A stretch of 64,000 nucleotides of DNA from Urechis unicinctus (lineage: Eukaryota; Annelida; Polychaeta; Xenopneusta; Urechidae): the NCBI GenBank assembly GCA_034190875.2, contig CM067348.1, forward strand, positions 37,420,537 through 37,484,536, written 5' to 3'. Of this stretch, positions 11,046-22,337 are shown piece by piece. Below the pieces are notes generated by a model. It did no database searches and was not told the origin of the DNA. It saw only the letters and a list, made by a program, of their open reading frames with translations. Numbering within the stretch: the first letter of the stretch is position 1; every line of letters starts with the position of its first letter. The position numbers were made by a program, and so were the translations under genes.

Positions 11046-13787
11046 AATGGATTTCCCTGTCATTTTGTCTGCCTCAACTATTGCATTAGGATTCCTATGG
11101 ATCTAAAAATCACTCACTACACGCAAAAGTCAGTTTCAATCACAAATTACCATGGAAACGTCCCAGATTTACAGCCCACCAACAGACGTTGCCAAGTAGA
11201 CGGGTCACAATCGCAGCGTTGCCAAGCTACAACTGGTATGAATTGTTCATTTTATGCATTTGCAGGGTTATTTATACTTTGTCAGAACATACATATCCAT
11301 TCATCCTCCATCACTACACTCAGATGCCAAACACTCTCTCTCTCCCACTTTATCTACTTCTACTGGGCGAATGTGAATGTATTGCCCCAGACCAAAGCCT
11401 ACAGCCACCAGAAACTTAGCAGTCAACAAGGCTTGAGTATGTGAAGGGGTGTCATAAAAAAAAAAAAAAAAACCAGTTTCATGAAAATTACGAGTTATTC
11501 GGCCAGTTATTCGAGTTAAAAGCAGTAAACGACATAACAACTATTGAAAATCAATATAATGCCAATACCCGGATCAGAAGTAAATTATTATTTGTCTTCA
11601 ATATTCCATCATTCTTGTGGAATTCTAATGAATATTGAATATTCCACCCGTACCATCATTTTTGGGTACCGACAATATTCTGGGTCGATTTATGCTTCAT
11701 TCCCTTTCGACCAGATGAATTATGATGAATTTTGCTACCAAATGAAAGAGCTAATATTAACTTACAGCATATATGACCAGTCTGTCATTACTTTGTTCGC
11801 TGTCAGTGGGCATTTACACGAGAGCACATAACAACCTAAAAACGGTCCTGTCAGAAAGGTTCGGCGTGACGTTTGAATACCCTACGTTTACTAAAGGCCT
11901 TGTCTAAACGGATCGACGTGACTTTTGACCGTCAGGTAAGTCCCCTGGGTTATATATGAGTAATGTACCACACAGCAAGTCAGAGATTAGCCATTACCAA
12001 TGAATTAAAGAAACAGATCCAACCTGTTTCCTAATTGATTGCGCCAACTGGGACATATCATGATGAAGTCTATGGCTGAAGATAAGACAATAACGTAGCT
12101 TATTCCTATACTGTCAGATGTCATTATCCTTGAACAATATTATGATCTGCACTTCTGGATTAAACAATTGTCCATTAAACCTTTGATTGCACCAACTGGA
12201 CGCATACCACGTGGCTGAAGATAATACATTACTATGTTAGCGATAATCCATTATTTATGCGTTAGACTATCCCGCCAAGTTTCAGTTGAGAAGAAAATAT
12301 CCTCTTGATCAAGCCTTATGCCTCACTGCTTCAGCAATAACGTAGCTGATTCCTATACTGTCAGATTTCATTATCCATGAACAATATTATGATCTGCACT
12401 TCTGGATTAAACAATTGTCCATTAAACATCTGACGCGATCACTAGCGATTGAGCGGTATATTCCCATGTCGACTGCAAAGCATTCAGTCTGAACGCGTGG
12501 TTGTTGGGCGTTAAAGTTGAAATTGACCAGGTTCTTGGGAAGAAAAAAACTCGCGCCTTGATAACGTTGTGTGAAGGAATAGGGGAGTAATGGGCGGTCG
12601 GTGGGGTCACATGTGACGCAGACTCAGTGCACTCAACGCAGATTGAGTACCGAGCATGGCAGAACACCACGGTTACATTCTTCTTCAGAGTGAATTACAG
12701 CGCCACAAGCCGAACTGTTACTGGCAGTGCAGGGGGCGTAGCGGGTAGCTCTGGCGGCGAGGGGAGGTTACCACAGGTAGATGTATTATCAGTTTGTTGT
12801 CCACTAACAGACGAAAAAAGGTCAGATTAGCAGGCACCGTAATGAACAACTCAAATGAGGACCCCTTTGGCACCAGAACGTACAGGAATGCTGTCACGTT
12901 ACTGGCCGCTGACACTTAGCTCCGCGACCAACGAAGCTCATAGCCACCTCTCCTCAGCTTGGCCGTATTCCTCGCCTGGTGACTGGTGTCGTGTATCTTT
13001 CTCATGAGTTACAAGCAGTCCCATAGCATTGACCTACCTGGCCGTCTGAAGGAGCGAAAACGTAAATGAATAGTTCCCCGCTCTAGCAGTCGCGATGAAC
13101 ACTCATTGATGACTCAATAAGTAACTGAGTTATACAAAACGTTTAAAACGTTGGCCTTGAAGCATTTATTTGTTATAACGCAATCTTAAAAGTCGTAACC
13201 ATATCCATGACATTGTAAAATATTTGTTTGAAGTTGTGGAACTATTCAAAATGACCAGACCAGGTGTCAGGTAACACATGTTATGATTTTGATCGTGTTC
13301 CAAAGGAATTTTATCGCGCTCAAAATGAATTCGATCATGTTCAAGTTAGTTTGGTCGCCTGCAAAATGATTTCGAACTCGATCATTAGAATTCGATGGCT
13401 ATCATCAGAATGTGTAATTCGATCACGATCATGTGTACCCTTGAACTCATATTATTTTGAACGCGGCCATTAGAATTTGATCCCTATCATTAGAGTTAAA
13501 TTAAACTCAAAACCTGCGTTTTTGCCGCTAATACCGCGTCATATGATAAATTATATGGACACTTGATTCAGAATTCGATTCAATGATAGCCTTTCTGTAC
13601 TTATATTAAGTAGCTCTGGACATTTATCGTTTATCACCATCAAGATGTCTTGTAATACTGTCACAGGGCCACGCCCGCAACCCACGTACTCTGTAATAAC
13701 ATAGAATATCATTAAAAAAACCGAACTCATGAAATAACTTCCTCCTAATGAATGCAGTACGTCTCAAAGGATTGTCACATTTTTTTC
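11046..13787. other. Sequence without recognised gene
   Basis: Right boundary of the satellite followed by ordinary AT-rich DNA. There is a poly(A) run at about 11455-11472. A segment of about 98 bp at 12088-12186 is repeated at 12334-12430 with a few changes; both contain ATTATGATCTGCACTTCTGG. Several short GATC-rich phrases (GATCGTGTTC, AATTCGATCATGTTC) recur loosely at 13285-13500. No exon with supported splice sites was found. Confidence 0.4.
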
Positions 13788-14102
13788 CTACCCACCCAAT
13801 CGCCGTATACACTGGGTGGCTTCAGTCGAGGCCGCGAAACCCGATGCTCTTGTTGAGCAGAATGTACTGTCCATATCAGCACCAGTGGACACGTCACCAC
13901 CGGACGTTTCGTAATTCGGCGCGAAAGCGGAGTCTGAGGGGGAACACGTCAGCACTTGTCGACAAAACAACATGATTACGTGAAGGTATAGCACCCTCTG
14001 TTTCTGCATATCAACCTCATACGCCGCAATGAGAGTCGTCGGGTTCACCTCGAAGACTTTCCTAACTAGTTCAGGATCTACTTTAGCACGAGATAACTTT
14101 TT
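13788..14102 (-). CDS. Unrecognised open frame, possible exon or gene remnant
   Basis: The minus-strand frame is open for 104 codons after a TAG. Its first 30 residues have a natural protein-like composition (KVDPELVRKVFEVNPTTLIA, then AYEVDMQKQRV). The later part is less convincing. No family is recognised and no ATG stands at the start; it could be an exon preceded by ...GCTAG. It lies on the same strand as the fragment at 15.02-15.24 kb, and both might belong to one decayed element. It could also be a chance frame. Confidence 0.25.
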   Translation of the reverse strand, partial: KKLSRAKVDPELVRKVFEVNPTTLIAAYEVDMQKQRVLYLHVIMLFCRQVLTCSPSDSAFAPNYETSGGDVSTGADMDSTFCSTRASGFAASTEATQCIRRLGG

Positions 14103-14244
14103 CTACCTAGCAATTTTCTCGAACTGCCAGGCGGGATTTCGTTACCGCCAAAACCCTGTACCGCAGGCAAAGAGATCACGTGACCTAGATCCCTAAACAG
14201 ACGGCGGGTCCTATCGTAACCCATGGAGTACCATATGAAATCTG

Positions 14245-14345
14245 CCCCTTGTGATTCCGGGGGTAGAATAGGGCCTCTGTATCCTTCTGTGTGTCGTCAT
14301 ACATGTGTCTTTTTTCACATTTACCCTATAAGGCGGCTCACTCAC
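14245..14345 (+). mobile_element. SINE remnant, internally deleted copy
   Basis: The left part (CCCCTTGTGATTCCGGGGGT, then AGAATAGGGCCTCTGTATCC) matches the 5' head of the full element at 32754. It then jumps to the element's 3' region (TTTTCACATTTACCCTATAAGGCGGCT against TTTTCACTTATCCTAGAAGGCGGCT). The middle 200 or so bases are missing. It is followed at 14337-14440 by a loose (CACT)n tract. Confidence 0.7.
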
Positions 14346-14445
14346 TCACTCACTCACATACCAATCACATACTCAATCGCTAACTTAATTAATCCCTCAC
14401 TCACTCACTCAACTCAATTCACACAATCACCCACTCACACCACAT
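14337..14445. repeat. (CACT)n / ACTC-rich microsatellite
   Basis: CTCACTCACTCACTCAC at the start, then imperfect CACTCACTCAACTCA motifs to about 14440. It directly abuts the truncated SINE. Confidence 0.75.
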
Positions 14446-15021
14446 GAAACCAGAACAGGAAACGACTCGCTGTCCACTGTCACAGTGGGAGATAATTTCA
14501 TCGCAAAATTTCAGATTGTATCATAACTAAGGTCCCACAACCAACTGATTAAGATACTTTGTTAGATTATGTACCGGATGTATTAACTCAACTGTACCAT
14601 CTAGCACTAACACATCAAAAGCTATGTTCTCGTATCTTAATTAGGAACATTCTATTCCAAACAAGTAATTGATTTGATCATAGTTATACTATGTGTAAGT
14701 TTAAGTGGTGTTTAAGACATCATTGTGCATCTTGGTTGATGTATAGTGATTTAAGTGTACGGATAATCTAGTATTGAATCGGGAACAGAAACTGACCCGA
14801 AATGTCACAGACTGAGCTACCATAGACCAACAAGACGAGAAGTTATTTGTCGCCGCTGACGCGAAGCTGGAGAAAAAAACCTGCCGCTAGTTACTAGAAA
14901 TAAAGCTGTGTTTACTGCCCACAAAAGCAGAATTTCTATGTCTTTCATCATGAACGTTCTTCACTTTTTACGCTGAAGTTATCAAGGTCATTTTACAAAG
15001 GCCCTGCAGTATAATTTGATA
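14446..15021. other. No feature recognised
   Basis: AT-rich sequence without a supported exon, repeat unit or known element. Confidence 0.35.
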
Positions 15022-15237
15022 TCACCAATTGATGTGGCTGTCACTGGTCATTTTAGTTTCACTATTTTTTCCCCATAAAACCACGAACTCCCATCTGGGG
15101 AGGGCAGCCAATCTGGGAGCAAATGGTATATCAGGCTCTTCCCCTACCCCATTGATAATTTTATTAGTAACAACGTCTTTTCCTGTAAACAACATCTCCC
15201 AAACACTCATTGCTTGTCTATCATTTACAATACCGGC
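15022..15237 (-). CDS. Unrecognised protein-like fragment
   Basis: The minus-strand frame starts right after an acceptor-like TTATAG (15238-15243) and is open for 71 codons. It reads AGIVNDRQAMSVWEMLFTGK, and further on PDIPFAPRLAALPRWEFVVL. The residue mix resembles a real conserved protein or transposon product, but the family was not recognised. A weak donor (AATTG|GTGATA) lies near 15026. It may be one exon of a decayed gene together with the open frame at 13.8-14.1 kb. Confidence 0.3.
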   Translation of the reverse strand, partial: AGIVNDRQAMSVWEMLFTGKDVVTNKIINGVGEEPDIPFAPRLAALPRWEFVVLWGKNSETKMTSDSHINW

Positions 15238-15836
15238 CTATAACTCTCTGGGGTTTTTTTTCCATATTTTCGATTACAAATTCGTTTTCACATCTGACTG
15301 CCGCCATGAAAAGGCCATGAAACGTACGCGGAACTATTTTATCCGATAAATGCCTTATTAGGGGCCTTCAGAAATGATTTCCTCAACAAAATGCATAATA
15401 TTCTTCTAATAGAACACAACAGAAAATATTTTTGTAATATTTTTGAGAAATCGTTTCAATATTTCCTTGCGTAATGGCCCGAAAAAGCTCGGTAAATGTT
15501 TTTAAAGCGCCGATATAGAAGATTTGAGGCTCCTGAAAAGATTACGATAATGTCATTTCATGAACTGGACAAAATTGGAAACTAACTGAAAATTGACATA
15601 ACGGTATTAAAATGCAACAATCAGTCTCGGATTTTTTCAATTATAAACCGGCGCATCTGTGATGGTGGAGACATTTAAGTCTACATCATGTGACAGGGAT
15701 GGTTTTACGTCACTAGATTCTTCAACAGGCGCCAAAGCTATCCACACTACTACGTTTCTATCACCCATATCATTCACTATTATAAACATTAGACACGAAC
15801 ACATCGATCTTCTTGGTGCAAGTGGTCCATTATGAA
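15238..15836. other. No feature recognised
   Basis: AT-rich spacer leading into the 30-bp satellite. No exon or known element was seen. Confidence 0.35.
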
Positions 15837-16492
15837 TTGCCCATAATATACCAAATCCATTATGGATTGCCCACAATATACCATATCCATGTTGGATTGC
15901 CCACAATGCATCATGTCCATGCTGGATTGCCCATAATAATATTCATGTGAGATTGCCCATAATATAAATCCGTGTTTGAGTGGACATAATACACCATATC
16001 AATTTTGGATTGCAATCAATATATCACATCTATTATGGATTGTCCACAATACATCATGTCCATGCTGAATTGCCCATGATATACCATATCCATTATGGAC
16101 TGCCCACAATAAATCATGACCTTGTTTGATTGCTAATGATATACCATACTTATGTTGGATTGCCCACAACATACCATATACATTTTTTTATTGCCATCAA
16201 TATTCCATATCCATGTTTGATTGCCCCTAATACACCATCTCCATGTTGGATAGCCCACAATATCTCACATCCATTTTGGATTGCCCACAATATACCATGC
16301 CAATTATTAAGCATTTTTGCCCTCAATGTACCATATCCATGCTAGATTACCCACAATTTACCATATTCATGTTAGATTGCCCAACATATACTATATTCAT
16401 GCTAGATTGCCCACAATATAGCATATATACATTTTTGATTACCATCAATATACCACATCCATGTTGGATTGCCCACAATATACCACATCCAC
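15837..16492 (+). repeat. 30-bp satellite, forward orientation
   Basis: About 22 imperfect units of 30 bp with the core TTGGATTGCCCACAATATAC followed by CATATCCATG. The copies differ by many substitutions (for example CTAGATTACCC, TTTGATTGCTA), so this array is older than its inverted sister at 20.7-21.4 kb. Confidence 0.9.
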
Positions 16493-17154
16493 CTGAGGAA
16501 TTACTGTCAGAATCACTGGTTATTTGTGATTGGTGGAGGTCTGTCAGACAATGAGTAATTCATTCACAGGTCATCAAACTGGCTATCATACTATCAATAT
16601 AGTACTCTCTGGCCTCAAATAAACGGGCAATGGATGGATATGCAAGTGATAAGCTGCCATGAAATTACTTCATAAACAAGCAATGATGGTTTTTGTAAGA
16701 CGAGTAATTGCAGCTTGCGTTAAAAGACTAAGCTGAATGTGCCTTTCCTTCATTTCACACACTGATAACGCCACAAATGATAAACCACTGAATGATAGTG
16801 CACATGGCAACCATTTATGGATGGATACACTACCAAAAAACTACATGTAACTGGAAGTGACAACCTCCTACTTGCATCAATACTGGTGGCCAATTCTCTG
16901 CAAAATCACATCAGACAAACAAAAATTAAATTGTTTGCATAGCAAAAGTTTTTTAAAATATATAACACCAACCAAAGTTTGCATGTTCTTTGTTACAGAA
17001 GACAGTGTTGATTTGGTAAGCTCTGCTATTAAGGGTAGGTTTTCAGTCTGGTTATAATTCTTACTGTCTCTTAACCAATTCCACGTCATTGTCTTTAAAG
17101 AATGAGACAGGAAGTTGTTGTGAATCAATCCAAGTTTGAGGAACGTCATAACGT
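16493..17154. other. No feature recognised
   Basis: Spacer between the satellite and the last minus-strand MULE/SWIM-region frame. No supported exon was seen. Confidence 0.35.
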
Positions 17155-20100
17155 TTACTCGCAGCCAGGGTTATAGTCAGGCACAGGAGTACTGGAAGGG
17201 AACGCACCAAACGGAGGACATGTTTCTGTTGCATACTGGGGTGACCTCAGCACTCCACTCTTCCTAGCAGCTTCCTGAGCACGGCCCTCTGTGTCATCCA
17301 TAGAAGCCAGGTATATTATCTTCCAGACTGAGGCTGAACAATCTGGACAAACACAAATAAAGTGGGAATTCATATGGGAACAATGGAAGGGAGATATCAA
17401 TAAACCATTTCTAATTATGGTCAATAATAAATAATAACACCCAACTTGGGGTACACACCCAACTAGGGCGACTTATACCCAGAGTGAAGTGGGACCTGCC
17501 TTTAATGAAGAACGGAAGAAGAATATGGTGGTAGCTGCCAACATCAACCTTGCTCATTCCACTTAAACTGGCTGTAAGCTCCATAGATGTTTGCATGGAA
17601 GATGAAAATGTGCCCGTCCGCACATGAGCATGGCGGCTTATTCATATCAAGTTCGTATCAAGCTTCTCCTGCCTCAGAGCAGACATGAAAGAGTTTCTCC
17701 CTCTTAATCTATCTAATGCATGTTGGATGAATGCCTGTGGTTTGTCGTGAAGGAACCCAAGAACCATATCACCTGCTTCTGGAAGACGCGTTAATATTGT
17801 TCAATCCATGTCTTCAAAACACATATATAACAAGCATCATAAGCAAAGAGCAATGACAGAAAAGGGAAACAATCCAAGTTATGGGAAACCTGACGGCTTC
17901 ATGTTCCAATAAAACTACAAGCATCTTCAGTCCTTAAGCATCCTAATGTTTTAGTGATATGTGGTACTTATTAACATACTTCTTTTGGCAATCCATCACA
18001 ATCTTCAACAGTCCCACCAGATAAGTGTCCGAGGTGGCATACAGATAATTCCATTCCACCTCTCGATGCTGGTGCTCGATCCCATTTGTTGTATTGATGA
18101 GACTGACAAGCTCGTCCTGGTAGGTTTTCATCAATCTCTGTAGAGGTAACAAAATGAACAAAGAAGTACAACCACTGGGTACAATACAAGGATATGATAT
18201 ATGTGCTTTGTTACTAAACCATTGGATAAGAAATGGGTTCAGTAGAGCAAAGTTATGGTAGGCCTAGTCCAGGTAACATGATGTAATTAGCTGGATTCAA
18301 CTGACAGTTGTCTTTTCCTGATGATCAAGTAGACGTCAGTGAGTGTCAGATCCGTTTTGATTTATCCATGATCCATTCATGATTGGATTAAATAAATTGA
18401 AATTTTGTCTAATATTTTACGTCCTTTACTCCAGATTGTACAGTAAGTGGACATTAACCACTTCGTGACTTGATCCCTGATCATTGCCATTAACTGATAG
18501 ATGTAAACATCCCCTCGTGCATTGGTGCCTAGTACCACCCGCCTCATGGCAAGAAATCCACTTGGAACTCAACCAACTCCTGAATCACGTTTTCATCACA
18601 GCTTAGCTACCTCTCCCAGGCTAGCTCTCTGTGAAAGTCGTAGAGAAGTACACGGCACTCTGTACACAGCGATAACAGTCACAGTACACTGCACTCTGTA
18701 CACAGCGATAACAATCACAGTACACTGCACTCTGTACACAGTACACGATAACACAGCGATAACACAGTACTGCACTCTGTACACAGCGATAACAGCCACA
18801 GTACACTGCACTCTGTACACAGCGATAACAGCCCCAGTACACTGCACTCTGTACACAGCGATAACAGCCCCAGTACACGGCACTCTGTACACAGCGATAA
18901 CAGCCCCAGTACACTGCACTCTGTACACAGCGATAACAGCCACAGTACACGGCACTCTGTACACAGCGATAACAGCCACAGTACACTGCACTCTGTACAC
19001 AGCGATAACAGCCACAGTACACACTGTACAGTACACTGCACTCTGTACACAGCGATAACAGCCACAGTACACGGCACTCTGTACACAGCGATAACAGCCA
19101 CAGTACACGGCACTCTGTACACAGCGATAACAGTCACAGTAGCACTCTGTACACAGTACACTAACACGGCACTCTGTACACAGTGATAACAGTCACAGTA
19201 CACTGCACTCTGTACACAGCGATAACACACAGTACACTGCACTCTGTACACACGATAACAGCCCCAGTACACGGCACTCTGTACACAGTGATAACAGTCA
19301 CAGTACACTGCACTCTGTACACAGTTGATAACAGCCACAGTCCTATCATTTGAGCAACGCCCCAAGCAGAAGACATAAATTCACAAAGTGGCGACAAGAT
19401 AATTGTTTACAATTTAACAGTCGGTCCAAACAACCTCTCTTGTTTAGCTGTAATTCTATAAAGTTTACACAGAGAAAAGTCAGTAAATGCTTAGTTACAT
19501 GTTCTAAATTACTGAAACAGGGAAAATACTTCTTAAAGACACAATCTAAATCCAATAAATTGTCGATCGTAGCTCATCGTCCAAGAATCTATGATAATGG
19601 AATAACTCATGAAATGGCTACTGCTATTCCAGGCAATCAAGAAACTTGGCTTAGAGCTTATGATGCTAAGTGATTGGATGTGATTTGCAAGCAGGCAGTT
19701 ACTACGTATCATCACATGCTTCCCCATATGCAACTATGACGACCACCTGAAAGCAAAATGGCTCCAGTACATTGCTCTACATAACATTACAACACTGGGG
19801 CATAAAGTTAGATATAACTAAATACAAATGTCATAAGCTACAGAGCACATGTATTTGAGAAGTTATAATGAATAACTCACAATAAAAGTCAGACAATCAA
19901 GCATTGTACTTGCTTAGAGCTACTTGCCATGGAAATTTCGATATGCTCACACATCAAAGAGGGAGTTCTCTCACAACCCATTCCTTCGCAAATTATCAAT
20001 GGAACACAAAAAAGTCCCATTATTATATTATTTTCTTTTATAGAAACATTTGGGAAGATTTATATGTCCATAATGGCCAATGTATCTATTAAACATGATA

Positions 20101-20456
20101 CAAAGTGACAGATTTCTCAGCTAGAATAACAGCTTAATTAATATTATAAGTGAGAGCTATAAAAACACAATGCATCATGGAGTGTCTACGCTTCAATGCC
20201 GGATTTCACGATGCCAATAAGTTGATGACTTCCTCTACGGCGGCTGTTGTCTGCCTCTCCACCACAAACATCGCCCCATTAGCGAAGCAAAAGTTTGTAT
20301 TCACACAGACAAACAAACATGGAACATGACATTAAGTGGTGTTGTATGTGGAATCAAGCAGACAGATATCCTGGCCGTAGCCGTGTAGCACATTCACGTT
20401 GCCATTGGTTACTGTGAACAAAGAGGAATTCACCGCTGGCGCTTGATGATTCACAA
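17155..20456 (-). pseudogene. MULE transposase-like and SWIM zinc-finger exons, decayed
   Basis: Minus-strand exons with the order and motifs of MULE-type proteins. The core exon (20456 down, acceptor TTCTGCAG) has GYGQDICLLDSTYNTT, then FVCVNTNFCFANGAMFVVER and TTAAVEEVINLLAS. Its frame is cut by TAA (20334-20332) where the family usually has Lys, and by TGA (20208-20206) where it usually has Trp (LASWNP). A second exon (18137-17980) carries NTTNGIEHQHREVEWNYLY and ends at donor GTATGT. A third (about 17778 down) has LGFLHDKPQAFIQHALDRL and a broken SWIM motif: PPCSCADGHIF in one frame and HLPCKHLWSL in the next, near 17.6 kb. A possible last exon ends with TAA at 17157-17155. Junction phases do not all fit. 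It may be the 3' half of the gene starting at 27.7 kb or a separate old transposon. Confidence 0.62.
18640..19345. repeat. 36-bp minisatellite in an intron of the MULE-like locus
   Basis: About 19 units. The monomer contains CACTCTGTACACAGCGATAA and CAGCCACAGTACACTG. Variants alternate ACTG/ACGG and CAGTC/CAGCC/CAGCCCC. Because 36 is divisible by three and the monomer lacks stops in several frames, open frames of 130-216 codons appear on both strands; they are not genes. Confidence 0.93.
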
Positions 20457-20700
20457 CTGCAGAACACACAGAAGTAATGCAGATTCAGCAGGAATATGCC
20501 ATTATTAAACATAGAAGTATAATTAGTTGGTCAAACAAACATTCCACAAATAACACATTATAATGGTAACATCATATTACTCAACAATACAACTGTTCAA
20601 TTACCAGATACAGCATTCCACTGACTGGGCCCATATGTAATGTTTACTGTACAACTATTAATAACAGTGAACAATTAGTAAATGGCAGGGAAAATAACAA

Positions 20701-21380
20701 CGTATATTGTGGGCAATCCAACATAGACATGGTATATTGTGGACATGGTATATTGTGGGCAATCCAACATAGACATGGTATATTGTGGGCAATCCAACAT
20801 GGACATGGTATATTGTGGGCAATCCAACATGGATATGGTATATTGTGGGCAATCCAACATGGACATGGTATATTTGGCAATCCAACATGGGTATATTGTG
20901 GGCAATCCAACATGGGACATGGTATATTGTGGGCAATCCAACATGGACATGGACATGGTATATTGTGGGCAATCCAACATGGACATGGTATATTGTGGGC
21001 AATCCAACATAGACACGGTATATATGTGGGCAATCCAACATAGACATGGTATATTGTGGGCAAATCCAACATGGGCAATCCAACATGGACATATTGTGGG
21101 CAATCCAACATAGACAATGGTATATTGTGGGCAATCAACACTGAATGGTATTTTTTTTAAAAATGTGGTATAATTGTGGGCGATCCAACATGGAAATAGT
21201 GAGTTGTGGGCAATCCACCAAGAAAATGTTGCATAGAGGGCAAGCCTACATGGACACTGTATATTGTGGGCAATCCAACATGTACATGGCATGTTGTGGG
21301 CAATCGAACATTGAATTATTTTTTTTTAAACTCCTTTTATTGGCATTCCAACATGGACATGGTATGTGGGCCAACAAATG
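20701..21380 (-). repeat. 30-bp satellite, inverted copy of the array at 15.8 kb
   Basis: About 20 units of TATTGTGGGCAATCCAACAT plus GGACATGGTA, the exact reverse complement of the 15.8-16.5 kb monomer. The left part is much more homogeneous than the right part (21.13-21.38 kb), which shows decayed units interrupted by T-runs. Confidence 0.93.
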
Positions 21381-22337
21381 CCAGGTCAGTTTTGGTGGCA
21401 CCAAATACAAACACGAGTTGGCGTAAAGTTTAACATGATGCTGGGGAAGTTTCTTATGTTGGGGCGCTACATTTTGGCTAATTTTAAACACAATTGGAGT
21501 ACACAGGCCAATATGTTGATTCTATGACAGAGGAATGAGGTGCTGAATAGCAAAACCATTTATGGTGAGGGTATTGGACCAGCTGTAATTTGACCTGCTG
21601 TGAATGAGTTCATGTGATTTTATGCTTGATATGCTGAACCCCTTAACACTTTGGAGAAATCTTTATGCCACAAACGACTTCAAGTGCCATTTGATCTCCA
21701 TTGCATCACCAACACCTTCAGCTACAAATGACCACACCTTTTCTCTCAACCTACTGTCTATTAGTAATCTGACAGCCGCTGCCTACACAAAAGCCATGTA
21801 GGGTAATAAAATGTTAACAACAAAATTACACTAGAATGAGTATGTTTGGTTAATTGTTGAATAGGTAGGAGGAAGATAGCACAGCCCTACTTACTGGACC
21901 TGAAACATGGCCGCTGTGGAGCTCAGGCGAGGGCAAGCTGGACAAAACCCTTCCTTTGCAGAACAGATGCCGAGAATTCAGGTTGACAAATAACTTGGCT
22001 TATCTTCTGCCTCACCCCACAAGTGCCTTAATACATCTATCAGTTATCTAAATATACATGATGAGTGTAGATTGACTGACCCATTACACCTAACAGTCAT
22101 CTAAATATACATGACGACTGTAGATTGACTGCATCAGCACACTGCATCAGCACAATCAGATCAACCAAAGCTTCTCACGGTCCAAGGTGAAAATAAAGAC
22201 AGCCCATCCCAACCCGTCTTTGACAATATCCAAATAGGATGAATGTGTGTGTGTAGAGATAAGAGTTGGATAATTACACTAACATATATACGCATACATT
22301 CACTGAGAATAACAAGACAAAGTCTGGACCGTCTAAC
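21381..22337. other. No recognised gene; one short tandem duplication
   Basis: Unique sequence. A segment of about 53 bp with ATCTAAATATACATGA and GTAGATTGACTG is repeated twice at 22045-22140. A possible minus-strand exon ends with donor GTAAGT near 21890 (residues GFCPACPRLSSTAAMFQV), but this is weak. Confidence 0.3.

Noticed and set aside
11034-11831. Several plus-strand frames of 65-136 codons right of the satellite
   Set aside because: They overlap in different phases, one begins inside the satellite, and none has a recognisable motif.
18522-19397. Open frames of 133-216 codons on both strands in the 36-bp array
   Set aside because: They are read-through of a stop-free monomer divisible by three, present on both strands, with no start context or conserved motif.
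20644-21292. Open frames of 100-205 codons in the 30-bp array
   Set aside because: Same reason: a periodic 10-residue pattern caused by the 30-bp unit, in several frames on both strands.
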